Part shown: positions 35,650 through 43,865 of the stretch, piece after piece
Numbering within the stretch: the first letter of the stretch is position 1
Layout of the letters: each line of letters starts with the position of its first letter
DNA from: an uncultured Pseudomonadota bacterium
GTDB lineage: Bacteria; Pseudomonadota; Zetaproteobacteria; Mariprofundales; Mariprofundaceae
Length of the DNA stretch: 48,927 nucleotides
Direction of reading: 5' to 3'
Assembly (NCBI GenBank): GCA_913055645.1
Contig: CAJXLC010000013.1
Span: forward strand, 1-48,927
Notes under the pieces: generated by a model
The model's database searches: none
What the model saw: the letters and a program-made list of their open reading frames with translations, nothing else
Told to the model about the DNA's origin: nothing
Program-made: the position numbers and the translations under genes

Positions 35650-36767
35650 AAATTTTACATCTTATCACGCGCATGGATCGCGGTGGTTCGGCAGTCAATA
35701 CGCTTCTTTCAGGAATTGAGCAATGTCGTGCTGGGCATCAAGTTACCCTCGCTTATGGGCCAAGTTTTGAGTCTGATATGTCGCTAGCAGAACAAACCAA
35801 GGTCAATGAAGATGTGGATACATTTAAAGCCTTAGGTGGGAATATTATCATTCTACCTGCGATGCTACGAAGTATGGGCAAGCATGATTGGCAAGCATAC
35901 AAACAAATTAAAACACTCTTACTACAGGGCTTCGATATTGTTCATACCCATACATCCAAAGCTGGCGCTTTAGGACGTTTGGCAGCCAAGCATGAGGCCA
36001 TCGTACACACACCACATGGCCATGTTTTTCATGGTTATTTTGGTGCATTAAAAACTAAAATATTCATCATAATTGAGCGTTATTTAGCCCGTAAAACCAG
36101 CGCCTTAATCGCCTTAACCAAAGCCGAACGCGATGACCACTTAACTTTATCTATTGGTATAGCTGAACAATGGCATGTGATTCCCAGCGGTGTGGATATC
36201 GCACATATCGAACAACAGGTTCAACAACTACATCGAAAAAATCATCACGAAATAAAGTGGGATGCTGTATCTGTAGGAAGACTTGTGCCCATCAAAGGCA
36301 TGGAACGCTTGGTTATAGCTTGGGCAAAAGTCTGTGAGCAAAAACCTGATGCTCAACTTGCATTGATTGGTGATGGCGAAGAACGTCATGCATTAGAACA
36401 ATTAACAAATACATTAGGTCTTACTGAGAATATTCACTTTGCTGGCTGGACAAACCCATTGCCATACCTCGCATCTGCCCACTGTTTCTCTTTATTATCG
36501 CACAATGAGGGTATGGGCAGAGCCGTCGTCGAAGCTTTTGCTGCGGGACTGCCTTGCGTGGTATCAGATGTGTGTGGTTTACGTGAATTGGTCGATGATG
36601 ATGTGGGCTGTGTGGTGAATGCCGAGGAGCCTGAAAAAGTGGCGCATGCCTTGCTGACGAAGTGGCATGATAAAACACGTAACGCTGCAAAAGCGCGTGC
36701 CCAATTTTATTCTGTGGAAACCATGATACATGGTTTGGAGAAGGTATACCAAGATGTTCATCCGTAG
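35646..36767 (+). CDS. Glycosyltransferase family 4 (GT-B fold), second of two
   Basis: The 373-residue enzyme starts MKILHLITRMDRGGSAVNTL and has VHTHTSKAGALGRLAA and HTPHGHVFHGYFG in its N-terminal half, a pattern shared with WcaL/Cps-type transferases. Its C-terminal donor site is HNEGMGRAVVEAFAAGLPCV. It overlaps its upstream neighbour by 4 bp and the PHP-domain gene by 14 bp. It probably adds the second or later sugar of the repeat unit assembled at the inner membrane. Confidence 0.9.
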   Translation: MKILHLITRMDRGGSAVNTLLSGIEQCRAGHQVTLAYGPSFESDMSLAEQTKVNEDVDTFKALGGNIIILPAMLRSMGKHDWQAYKQIKTLLLQGFDIVHTHTSKAGALGRLAAKHEAIVHTPHGHVFHGYFGALKTKIFIIIERYLARKTSALIALTKAERDDHLTLSIGIAEQWHVIPSGVDIAHIEQQVQQLHRKNHHEIKWDAVSVGRLVPIKGMERLVIAWAKVCEQKPDAQLALIGDGEERHALEQLTNTLGLTENIHFAGWTNPLPYLASAHCFSLLSHNEGMGRAVVEAFAAGLPCVVSDVCGLRELVDDDVGCVVNAEEPEKVAHALLTKWHDKTRNAAKARAQFYSVETMIHGLEKVYQDVHP

Positions 36768-38268
36768 TTTATTATTATGCAGCCTGATTCTGGGCGCGTT
36801 CAATGCCTTCGCTTCCGATGTCGACATGCTGCGCTTACAGCAGTTATTAAAGGCATCTGAACAGCAAGAACTCGCAGAAATACAACGGAGCTCTGCGTCT
36901 ACACAAGAAAACACTGCCAAGGTGCAAAAAACAATCTCTCTGCAACACATCAATAGACCAAAACGCGTACTGATTGATGTGCGCAGCACCCATTCCGATG
37001 GCAAGCATGATATGGATATGTTGATTGGGCTCGCCAAAAAACGTGGTATTGACGCTTTGGCATTTACCGAACATGACCGTTATTCTATTCGTTTTGGCAT
37101 TGACCCTATGCCCAATATTTTGGGTTATGCCATGCAACACCCCTCTCTCTATGTCACAGGGTTAGATTATTTTTTCTCTGATTTAAATCGCCAACGCGCC
37201 CAACACCCAGAAATACAACTGTTTGCAGGCACCGAATCAACGCCAGGTTACACATGGTCTGGCATACCCTTTAAAAATTTAACCTTACACAATGCCGAAC
37301 GCCATTTGATTACCTTGGGCATCGAAAAGCCCGAACAGGTTGAAGGCTTAAGTAGCTATGATTTACGCCACGCTTATGGAGATCGTACCATTTCACTGGC
37401 TTTTTGGTGCGGGCTCATATTTATTTTAATCATTATTTTCATGCGCCGTCGCAAACGAGGCATGGCATTGTTATTGATGGCATCTTTTATTGCATTTTTA
37501 ACCTCGTGGCTCATGAAGCCTACGATAGATCCGGATATGGACTTTATAAATACGGCGCATAAACAGAATTTATTCGTTATTTGGACACATCCAGGCACCT
37601 TGTCGGGTGTTCGAAAAGGTCCTATGGGAATTCAACTGGATACTCCGCCCTATAGTCAGCGAGTTTTCAAAGATCCTACTGCCGACGCTTTTACCGCAGT
37701 GTATGGCGATACCGATCAAAATACGGTTGCAGGTGGTTTATGGGACCGTTATATGATGGATTATATGCGCGGCTATCATAAGAAACCTCTGTGGGCTGTT
37801 GCTGCAGGTGATTACCATGAAGAAGGCATGGCAAATGAGTATTTGGGTAATTTCCCAATGGATGTCTGGAGTAACACTGCCAAATCCCATGATATTTTAA
37901 CAGCTATGCGACAAGGACATATGGCGGCATGGGGTATGCAAAAAGATAAAAATATCGCCTTAAAAGCTTTATATTTGGAAGATGCCAATGGCTTACGCTT
38001 ATTACCAGGTGATGAGGAAGTTGTTCGCCCACCATTACATGTTGTCGCTGCATTAAGCAGCGCCGTGCCCGATACCCAAACACATGCCACCTTTACAGGT
38101 GAATGGGTTGTCGATGGCCACATCGTGCAAACAACACGATTAAAGGTGAATGCTGAACAAGTTAAAAGGATTCCCTTATATATTACTAAAGGAGCACATG
38201 TGATTCGTTTACAAATCAAACAAGGACTACGCATGGTCGCCAACCCATTTTTGGTACATATCAAATGA
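36754..38268 (+). CDS. Exported PHP-family protein with an internal membrane hairpin
   Basis: The ATG at 36754 is preferred because GGAGAAGG lies upstream and because it begins a signal peptide (MFIRSLLLCSLILGAFNAFA). The 504-residue protein has the PHP metal motif RSTHSDGKHDMDMLIGLAKK at about 78-97 and the partner FTEHDRYS at about 107-114. Two adjacent hydrophobic helices follow (about 218-238 and 242-258) with RRRKRG between them. Further metal-ligand-like motifs come after the hairpin: FVIWTHPGT, then VAAGDYHEEGM. A beta-rich C-terminus ends the protein. PHP enzymes hydrolyse phosphoesters. The layout suggests a periplasm-facing, membrane-held hydrolase acting on glycan or lipid phosphate; that is inference. 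It overlaps both neighbours. Confidence 0.75.
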   Translation: MFIRSLLLCSLILGAFNAFASDVDMLRLQQLLKASEQQELAEIQRSSASTQENTAKVQKTISLQHINRPKRVLIDVRSTHSDGKHDMDMLIGLAKKRGIDALAFTEHDRYSIRFGIDPMPNILGYAMQHPSLYVTGLDYFFSDLNRQRAQHPEIQLFAGTESTPGYTWSGIPFKNLTLHNAERHLITLGIEKPEQVEGLSSYDLRHAYGDRTISLAFWCGLIFILIIIFMRRRKRGMALLLMASFIAFLTSWLMKPTIDPDMDFINTAHKQNLFVIWTHPGTLSGVRKGPMGIQLDTPPYSQRVFKDPTADAFTAVYGDTDQNTVAGGLWDRYMMDYMRGYHKKPLWAVAAGDYHEEGMANEYLGNFPMDVWSNTAKSHDILTAMRQGHMAAWGMQKDKNIALKALYLEDANGLRLLPGDEEVVRPPLHVVAALSSAVPDTQTHATFTGEWVVDGHIVQTTRLKVNAEQVKRIPLYITKGAHVIRLQIKQGLRMVANPFLVHIK

Positions 38269-38960
38269 AACTCATCACTATTCATCAACCTAATTATTTA
38301 CCATGGTCTGGTTTTTTTCATAAATGGATGATTTCTGATGCTTTTATCATCTTGGATACTGTGCAATATCACAAAAACGAATGGCAAAATCGCAATCGCA
38401 TCAAAACAGCCCAAGGTGCCCAATGGCTTACAGTACCTGTGACCTATCGCTTTCCACAAACCATCCAAGAAGTCGGCATTGCCAGCAAACCTTGGACACG
38501 CAAACAAATCGCCGCCATTGAACAAAATTACGCCAAAGCCCCATATTTGGATCAATACTGGCCAGAATTAAAAGCTATCTTTGAGCAACCTTGGGAGAAT
38601 CTGTGCGCATTAAATGTCGCAATGATTCGCACATTGGGAAAGATGTTGGCATGTGAAGCACCATTATTATTGGCATCAGAAATGGGCGATATCTCCGATG
38701 ACCCCACACTTCGGTTAATTGAATTGTGTAAAGTTTTGCATGGCACGGCTTATTTATCAGGTAGTGAAGGGCGCAATTATTTGCAGCCATCCACCTTTCA
38801 AGATGCCAATATAGAACTCTATTTCCAACAGGTTGAAGCGCCTGTATATCCACAGTTACATGGTGATTTTATTTCTCATTTAAGCGTATTGGACGTATTA
38901 TTTCATTGTGGCGACACAGCCATCGACATTATTCGTAATATGGGAGACAAAACACCATGA
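38265..38960 (+). CDS. WbqC family protein
   Basis: The 231-residue protein opens with the WbqC signature TIHQPNYLPWSGFFHKWMIS, then DTVQYHKNEWQNRNRIKT and TVPVTYRF. WbqC proteins are found in O-antigen and capsule loci; their exact reaction is not settled, with links to amino-sugar modification. Start and stop both overlap their neighbours by 4 bp (ATGA), so it is made together with the PHP protein and the PIG-L deacetylase. No signal peptide; cytosolic. Confidence 0.92.
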   Translation: MKLITIHQPNYLPWSGFFHKWMISDAFIILDTVQYHKNEWQNRNRIKTAQGAQWLTVPVTYRFPQTIQEVGIASKPWTRKQIAAIEQNYAKAPYLDQYWPELKAIFEQPWENLCALNVAMIRTLGKMLACEAPLLLASEMGDISDDPTLRLIELCKVLHGTAYLSGSEGRNYLQPSTFQDANIELYFQQVEAPVYPQLHGDFISHLSVLDVLFHCGDTAIDIIRNMGDKTP

Positions 38961-39592
38961 CAAACCCACAACAATTTTCCCCAAAACGAATTTTAGCGCT
39001 TGCTCCTCATCCCGATGACCTTGAAATCGGTTGTGGCGGAACCTTAGCAGAGCATGCCGCACGTGGTGATGAGGTGCATATCTTTGTCGCAACCTATGGT
39101 GATGTCGGTGGTGCCAGTGAAATCCGCAAAGCTGAACAACAAGCCGCTTCAAATATTTTAGGTGTGCATAATATTCATTGGGGCGGTTTTTCAGACACCA
39201 TGCTGCCCCACCAAGCACAAGATTTAATGGCAAAACTCGAAGCCGTTGTGCAAGAAGTCGATCCAGACACTGTCTATGTGAATTATGGCGAGGATACACA
39301 TCAAGATCACCGCGTATTGGCACAAGTAGCACGCTCTGTTACCCGTTACGTTCCCAATGTGTTGTATTACGAAACGCCATCTTCAACAGGCTTCGAACCT
39401 ACAGCATTTATGGGCATCCATGATGTATTACAATTAAAATTACAAGCCTTAGAAGCCCATGCCTCTCAACTTGAACGCACTCATATGCGTTTAAATATCG
39501 TCGATATTGCTTTAGCAACAGCACACTTTCGTGGCATGCAAAGCAAGCTATCCTGCGCCGAGGCTTTTATTCCTGTACGCATAAGGCTTTAA
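38957..39592 (+). CDS. PIG-L/LmbE family deacetylase
   Basis: PIG-L enzymes remove the N-acetyl group from GlcNAc-type sugars with a zinc ion. The 211-residue protein has the metal motif LAPHPDDLEIGCGGTLAEHA (about 14-33) and the third ligand region YGEDTHQDHRVLAQ (about 110-123). Nearby DegT, WbqC and glycosyltransferase genes point to a nucleotide- or lipid-linked amino sugar as substrate rather than bacillithiol or mycothiol precursors. It overlaps wbqC by 4 bp; the aminotransferase starts 8 bp after its stop. Confidence 0.93.
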   Translation: MTNPQQFSPKRILALAPHPDDLEIGCGGTLAEHAARGDEVHIFVATYGDVGGASEIRKAEQQAASNILGVHNIHWGGFSDTMLPHQAQDLMAKLEAVVQEVDPDTVYVNYGEDTHQDHRVLAQVARSVTRYVPNVLYYETPSSTGFEPTAFMGIHDVLQLKLQALEAHASQLERTHMRLNIVDIALATAHFRGMQSKLSCAEAFIPVRIRL

Positions 39593-39600
39593 TTTACTCC

Positions 39601-40629
39601 ATGATTCCACATTCTCGCCCCATCTTTGGCGCACCTTTTTCCGACGCTGTGCAGTCAGTAATGGCTTCAGGGCATACTGCATCAGGGGCGCAAGCAACAT
39701 TACTGGAACAAACTGTTATCCAACATATCGGATGCCATGATGCTGTCGCCGTAGATTCTGGAACCAGTGCACTGATGCTGGCTATTCGAGCTTTATCCAT
39801 GCAAATGACTATCAAACATATCGGTATTCCAGCCTATGCCTGTGCATCTTTATTGTTTGCCGTTCGCGCTGCTGGTTGCACCCCTGTCTGTATGGATTGC
39901 AAACATGATTTACGCCTTGATGCTGACAAAGCTTGGGATATCGCTAACAAACTGGATGCTGTTATTTTAGTTCATCCATTCGGTATGGTTGAACCACTGG
40001 TCAAAGAAACTTGGCCATGCCCTGTGATTGAAGATATTGCCCAAGCTGCTGGTGCAACATTAGATTCAAAACCTGTGGGTAGTTTTGGTGATATTGCTAT
40101 CGTATCATTTTATGCAACCAAGCCATGGGGTGGTGCTTATGGCGGCATGGTGATGGGTGAGCAGAAGGTTTGCACACAAGTACGCGCCATGTCAAATCCT
40201 GATGCTAGCGATTTTACGCAAACCTATGTCGGCCATCATCAGCTGTCAGACATACATGCAAGCTTGGCTTTAACTAGGCTAGCATGCTACCAACAGGACA
40301 TGTCTCAACGCAAACAACACATGCAATGGTTGGATGAACGCTTACCGCAAAATTACGTACAAAGCATTACCAACCGAGAAAATGGCAATGCTTTTCGTTA
40401 TATTATTCGCACCCATCATGATGCTGAAACATGTATTCAGCATTTGCGCCAACATGGCATTGCTGCATGCAAACCTGTCCAGCAACCTCTCAACCTTGCT
40501 ACAGATGGACTCTGCGATGGAGCATATCAAGCATGGAAAGATTGCGTATCGCTGCCATTATTGCCGACCATGAGCCACAATGAACATATACAATACGAAC
40601 AAGGATTAAAGGCATGTTTGCAATACTAG
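39601..40629 (+). CDS. DegT/DnrJ/EryC1 family sugar aminotransferase
   Basis: This is a PLP enzyme of 342 residues that would transaminate a keto nucleotide-sugar to an amino sugar. Landmarks: DAVAVDSGTSALMLAIRAL (cofactor phosphate site, about 48-66), PVIEDIAQAAGATLD (PLP ring, about 141-155) and VSFYATKPWGGAYGGMVMG with the Schiff-base lysine at about 176. It is a little shorter than the usual 370-400 residues, and the C-terminal region is compact. It lies 8 bp after the deacetylase gene and overlaps the next gene by 16 bp. Confidence 0.9.
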   Translation: MIPHSRPIFGAPFSDAVQSVMASGHTASGAQATLLEQTVIQHIGCHDAVAVDSGTSALMLAIRALSMQMTIKHIGIPAYACASLLFAVRAAGCTPVCMDCKHDLRLDADKAWDIANKLDAVILVHPFGMVEPLVKETWPCPVIEDIAQAAGATLDSKPVGSFGDIAIVSFYATKPWGGAYGGMVMGEQKVCTQVRAMSNPDASDFTQTYVGHHQLSDIHASLALTRLACYQQDMSQRKQHMQWLDERLPQNYVQSITNRENGNAFRYIIRTHHDAETCIQHLRQHGIAACKPVQQPLNLATDGLCDGAYQAWKDCVSLPLLPTMSHNEHIQYEQGLKACLQY

Positions 40630-41732
40630 ATTGTACGCTTACGCGAAATATTGGCTTATTTTTAGGTTTAATGCTCGCCTTTCCTTGGCCATTACATGGT
40701 CTATTCACGCAAGGTTTTTTCTTAGCCATGGCTTCATGTTTGATAGCTTATGGTTTGATGCCTTACGTGATTATATTGGCACACAAAGTAGGTGCGTTGG
40801 ATATACCTGATGCCAGACGTGTGCATGCTATTGTAACCCCACGTATTGGCGGGCTATCGGTTATTTTAGCAGTCAACCTCACACTCTTTTTGAACTTCAA
40901 TTATTCCATTGAACTCAAAGGTGTATGTATCTCGGCCTTGATTGTGGGATGTTTATCGTTATGGGATGATATTCATGAATTATCGGCATCTATAAAGCTT
41001 TTGGGACAACTTATAGCATTGGGTATCTTGATGGCTGCAGGTGTACATGTTGATTTCACACCCGATATTTGGTGGGGATATGGCTTAGAGTATGCGGTCA
41101 CAGCGCTCTGGATTATCGGCATCACCAACGCATTTAATTTCCTTGATGGCATCAACGGTCTGGCCTCTTCATTGGCTACAACCACATGTCTATTGATGGG
41201 ACTATTGGCATGGCATACGGGACAAACCTATATGCTTTTCTTATGCTTGGCTTTAGCTGGTGGTGCTATTGGTTTCTTGCCTGACAATGCCCGATACCAA
41301 ACACCTGCACGGAGTTTCTTGGGTGATGTAGGTAGCACATATTTAGGCTGGATGATGGCTGCCATTGCGGTTATGGGAGATTGGTCTTCCAATGGTGCAA
41401 TCAAAGCCTATGCCGCACCATTACTTATTTTCTCAGTCATGATTTTTGACATGATTCATACCACTGTTGCACGCATTAGCCGCGGTGATGTTCGCAATGC
41501 ACGCGAGTGGATTGAGTATGTCGGGCGCGACCATTTACATCATCGCCTTATGGATTTGGGCTGCTCACAAATACAAGCTGTGATGATTATTATAGGCTTC
41601 TCATGTATGGTTGGTCTAGCAGCCTTAGCCTTGGTCAAAAGCCCGATTTTTAGCGTATGGTTGTTATTGGGTCAGTCGGTCGTATTTTATATCATTTTAT
41701 CATTTTTAATGGGTCGAGCAGCAAGCAAGTGA
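40614..41732 (+). CDS. WecA/MraY-type polyprenyl-phosphate sugar-1-phosphate transferase
   Basis: The 372-residue integral membrane enzyme (about ten helices) has the family motifs in order: DIPDARRVHAIVTPRIGGLS near the N-terminus, LWDDIHELSASIKLLGQL, NAFNFLDGINGLASSLATT, FLGDVGSTYLGWMMA and the histidine motif VGRDHLHHRLMDLGCSQ. Such enzymes load the first sugar-1-phosphate onto undecaprenyl phosphate, so this is the likely initiating transferase for the glycan encoded upstream. GTGA overlap joins it to yggS. MraY itself is less likely, given the DHLHHRL motif and the gene context. Confidence 0.92.
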   Translation: MFAILDCTLTRNIGLFLGLMLAFPWPLHGLFTQGFFLAMASCLIAYGLMPYVIILAHKVGALDIPDARRVHAIVTPRIGGLSVILAVNLTLFLNFNYSIELKGVCISALIVGCLSLWDDIHELSASIKLLGQLIALGILMAAGVHVDFTPDIWWGYGLEYAVTALWIIGITNAFNFLDGINGLASSLATTTCLLMGLLAWHTGQTYMLFLCLALAGGAIGFLPDNARYQTPARSFLGDVGSTYLGWMMAAIAVMGDWSSNGAIKAYAAPLLIFSVMIFDMIHTTVARISRGDVRNAREWIEYVGRDHLHHRLMDLGCSQIQAVMIIIGFSCMVGLAALALVKSPIFSVWLLLGQSVVFYIILSFLMGRAASK

Positions 41733-42382
41733 GTCAGTTCATTCAACGATGGTCTGATATTTGTTCGACATTGGCTGCTAGCCACACGCGCCTATTGGCT
41801 GTATCAAAATATACATCCGATATAGCTGTTCAAACCCTACTCAATGCTGGGCAGGTTGATTTTGCTGAATCAAGACCTCAAAATCTACGCGACCGAGCCA
41901 TCAAGTTCCCCCATGCACAATGGCACTTTATTGGTCCATTACAAAAAAATAAAGCGAAGTATATCGCGCAATATGCCTGTATGTGGCATTCACTTGCTGA
42001 TTTAGAAACAGCGCAAGCTGTTGCCAAACATATGGGAGATAGAACATTGCCTGTATTGATCCAGGTCAATATTTCAGGTGAGTCACAAAAACAGGGCGTA
42101 CAGCCACAAGCGTTGTCAGAGCTATATGCAGCCGTGTCCTCCATAAAACAGTTCAACATCATTGGCTTAATGGGTATGGCAGCTAAAAACACTGACCCTG
42201 CACCTGCATTTAGGCTTTTACGTGGACTACGGGATGACTTGCAACAAAAATATGGCACAATTAGCGAATTGTGTATGGGGATGAGTGGCGATTGGGAGAT
42301 TGCGGTACAAGAGGGAGCAACCATGGTGCGTTTAGGCAGCGCCTTGTTTGAATCCATAGAAGCAAACCAAAACAGCGAATAA
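41729..42382 (+). CDS. yggS: YggS family PLP homeostasis protein
   Basis: YggS (PLPBP) binds pyridoxal phosphate and keeps its free level in balance. The GTG at 41729, overlapping the upstream stop (GTGA), is chosen: it begins VSQFIQRWSDICSTLAA and gives 217 residues, the family size, whereas the ATG at 41657 would read 24 residues into the transferase gene. The PLP lysine is in RLLAVSKYTSD (about 30). Also seen: QWHFIGPLQKNKAKYI, LIQVNISGESQKQGV and SELCMGMSGDWEIAVQEGAT. yggS-proC-yggT is a conserved neighbourhood. Confidence 0.93.
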   Translation: MSQFIQRWSDICSTLAASHTRLLAVSKYTSDIAVQTLLNAGQVDFAESRPQNLRDRAIKFPHAQWHFIGPLQKNKAKYIAQYACMWHSLADLETAQAVAKHMGDRTLPVLIQVNISGESQKQGVQPQALSELYAAVSSIKQFNIIGLMGMAAKNTDPAPAFRLLRGLRDDLQQKYGTISELCMGMSGDWEIAVQEGATMVRLGSALFESIEANQNSE

Positions 42383-42392
42383 AAGGTAAACC

Positions 42393-43199
42393 ATGCAACA
42401 TTTAAATATCACATTTATCGGCGGCGGAAATATGGCAGAGGCCTTGATTTCTGGGCTGACCCAATCAGGGCACAACAATCAGCATATTTGTGTTTCTGAC
42501 ATCAATGAAAGCCGTTTGAATGATTTACATCAACGCTATGATGTCACAATAAATAGCAACAATGCATCTGCTATTAGCAGTGCCGACATCTTGCTACTCG
42601 CAGTAAAACCTCAACAAATGGATGCTGTACTCGCTGACATAGAGGAACAAGTTCCTGCAAACACAACTGTGATTAGCATTGCAGCAGGCGTTGATACAGC
42701 TCGCTTAAAACGATTCTTAAATTCAACAACCATGGGGCTAGTACGGGTCATGCCCAATACGCCTGCCTTGGTTGGCGCAGGCATGTCGGTATTGTTTAGT
42801 GATGCTGATGAAAGCCACAAGAAACGCGCTGAATATGTACTTGCAGCATCAGGTGAGACAGCATGGGTAGATGAAGAAAAACACATGCATGCTGTAACCG
42901 CAGTATCAGGCAGTGGCCCTGCCTATTTCTTTTTACTCGCAGAGGTAATGCAAGCTGCAGGTGAATCTTTGGGACTATCCAAAGAACTGGCTGCAAAGTT
43001 GGCTTCTCAAACTGCATTAGGCTCTGGGAAGATGTTGGTTGAAAGTGGGCGTAACGCTGCTGATTTGCGTGCTCAAGTCACCAGTCCAGGTGGTACAACA
43101 CAAGCAGCATTGGATGAAATGTATGACAGTGGACTACCCGATGCCGTACGCAAAGGTGTGTCAGCAGCAAGCAAACGTTCCAAGGAGTTAGCAGCATGA
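42393..43199 (+). CDS. proC: Pyrroline-5-carboxylate reductase
   Basis: ProC reduces 1-pyrroline-5-carboxylate to proline with NAD(P)H. The 268-residue protein has the N-terminal Rossmann motif ITFIGGGNMAEALISGL, the middle segment VRVMPNTPALVGAGMSVL, and the C-terminal signature AVSGSGPAYFFLLAEVMQAA with ADLRAQVTSPGGTTQAALDE. The ATG lies 10 bp after the yggS stop; yggT overlaps its end by 4 bp. Confidence 0.98.
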   Translation: MQHLNITFIGGGNMAEALISGLTQSGHNNQHICVSDINESRLNDLHQRYDVTINSNNASAISSADILLLAVKPQQMDAVLADIEEQVPANTTVISIAAGVDTARLKRFLNSTTMGLVRVMPNTPALVGAGMSVLFSDADESHKKRAEYVLAASGETAWVDEEKHMHAVTAVSGSGPAYFFLLAEVMQAAGESLGLSKELAAKLASQTALGSGKMLVESGRNAADLRAQVTSPGGTTQAALDEMYDSGLPDAVRKGVSAASKRSKELAA

Positions 43200-43498
43200 T
43201 TTATATGGGTTATTTCCTGCAAGCACTAGCCGGTGTATTGGATATGATTTTATTCTTAGCCATGATTATCGTGATTGCTCGCGCTGTATTATCATGGGTT
43301 TCACCTGACCCATATAATCCAATTGTGCGTATGATTAACCAGCTATCAGAGCCTCTATTATTTCCCATACGTCGCCACGTTCCCTATTTAGGCGGCATGG
43401 ATTTATCACCCATTATTCTACTCATGGTGATTTTCTTTTTACGAAATTTTCTTGTGCAAAGCCTGCAACATTTGGCAATGGGTATGATAAACGGCTAA
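43196..43498 (+). CDS. yggT: YggT family membrane protein
   Basis: This is a 100-residue membrane protein with two helices (about 10-30 and 66-86). Between them is the YggT segment ARAVLSWVSPDPYNPIVRMI and LSEPLLFPIRRHVP, with one YggT unit rather than the doubled E. coli form. It is linked by neighbourhood to proC and yggS and has been tied to osmotic tolerance and cell-envelope functions in related bacteria; its biochemistry is unclear. It is the last gene of the long plus-strand run that begins with the ABC-F gene. Confidence 0.93.
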   Translation: MIYMGYFLQALAGVLDMILFLAMIIVIARAVLSWVSPDPYNPIVRMINQLSEPLLFPIRRHVPYLGGMDLSPIILLMVIFFLRNFLVQSLQHLAMGMING

Positions 43499-43529
43499 AT
43501 ATATAAGTAAGCGTTCACGCAAATAAAAT

Positions 43530-43701
43530 GTAACTGTTCAGATTCCCGCGAAGGCGGGAATGACGGCTTCTTTACTATAAATTTGCAACTCAATGTTTTA
43601 TCCCGTCTTAAAAAGGAAACTATAAAATGCTTACGTCCAAAAAGTACGCTGCATTTTTTCGCCTTAATCTTGAGTAAATCAGAAGCAATCTGAGCAGTTA
43701 C
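43530..43701. repeat. Long palindromic repeat, copy B, with a nested GGGAAT hairpin
   Basis: The 172-bp element has near-perfect terminal inverted repeats: GTAACTGTTCAGATT on the left and AATCTGAGCAGTTAC on the right (14 of 15 positions pair). Its right half aligns with copy A at 23471-23593. In the left half a separate hairpin ATTCCCGC-GAAG-GCGGGAAT (43542-43561) is present, which copy A lacks. That hairpin resembles a widespread bacterial repeat motif. No open frame. Confidence 0.75.
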
Positions 43702-43713
43702 AATAAAATAAGC

Positions 43714-43741
43714 TTGTGATTCCTAATAATTCTTGCATATT
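43714..43741 (+). promoter_or_regulatory. Candidate promoter of the DEAD-box helicase gene
   Basis: TTGTGA (43714-43719) and CATATT (43736-43741) are 16 bp apart, each matching consensus at four of six positions. Transcription would start near 43748, giving a leader of about 118 nt. Confidence 0.3.
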
Positions 43742-43865
43742 GCGCGGTTCCTAAAGGAATTCAGATTCCTTATCGCCACAAGCACTCACTGATGTTTAGC
43801 GAATTGGAGTAATGTGCCCTACACATTCAGTGAACTTCTTACAGGCACAATGGAAATAAATATAC

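Larger units (their letters stand above)
43499..43865. other. 367-bp region between yggT and the DEAD-box helicase gene
   Basis: Non-coding. It holds copy B of the palindromic repeat (43530-43701), a candidate promoter (43714-43741) and a short hairpin AAGGAAT-TCAG-ATTCCTT at 43754-43771 in the presumed helicase leader. Confidence 0.6.
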
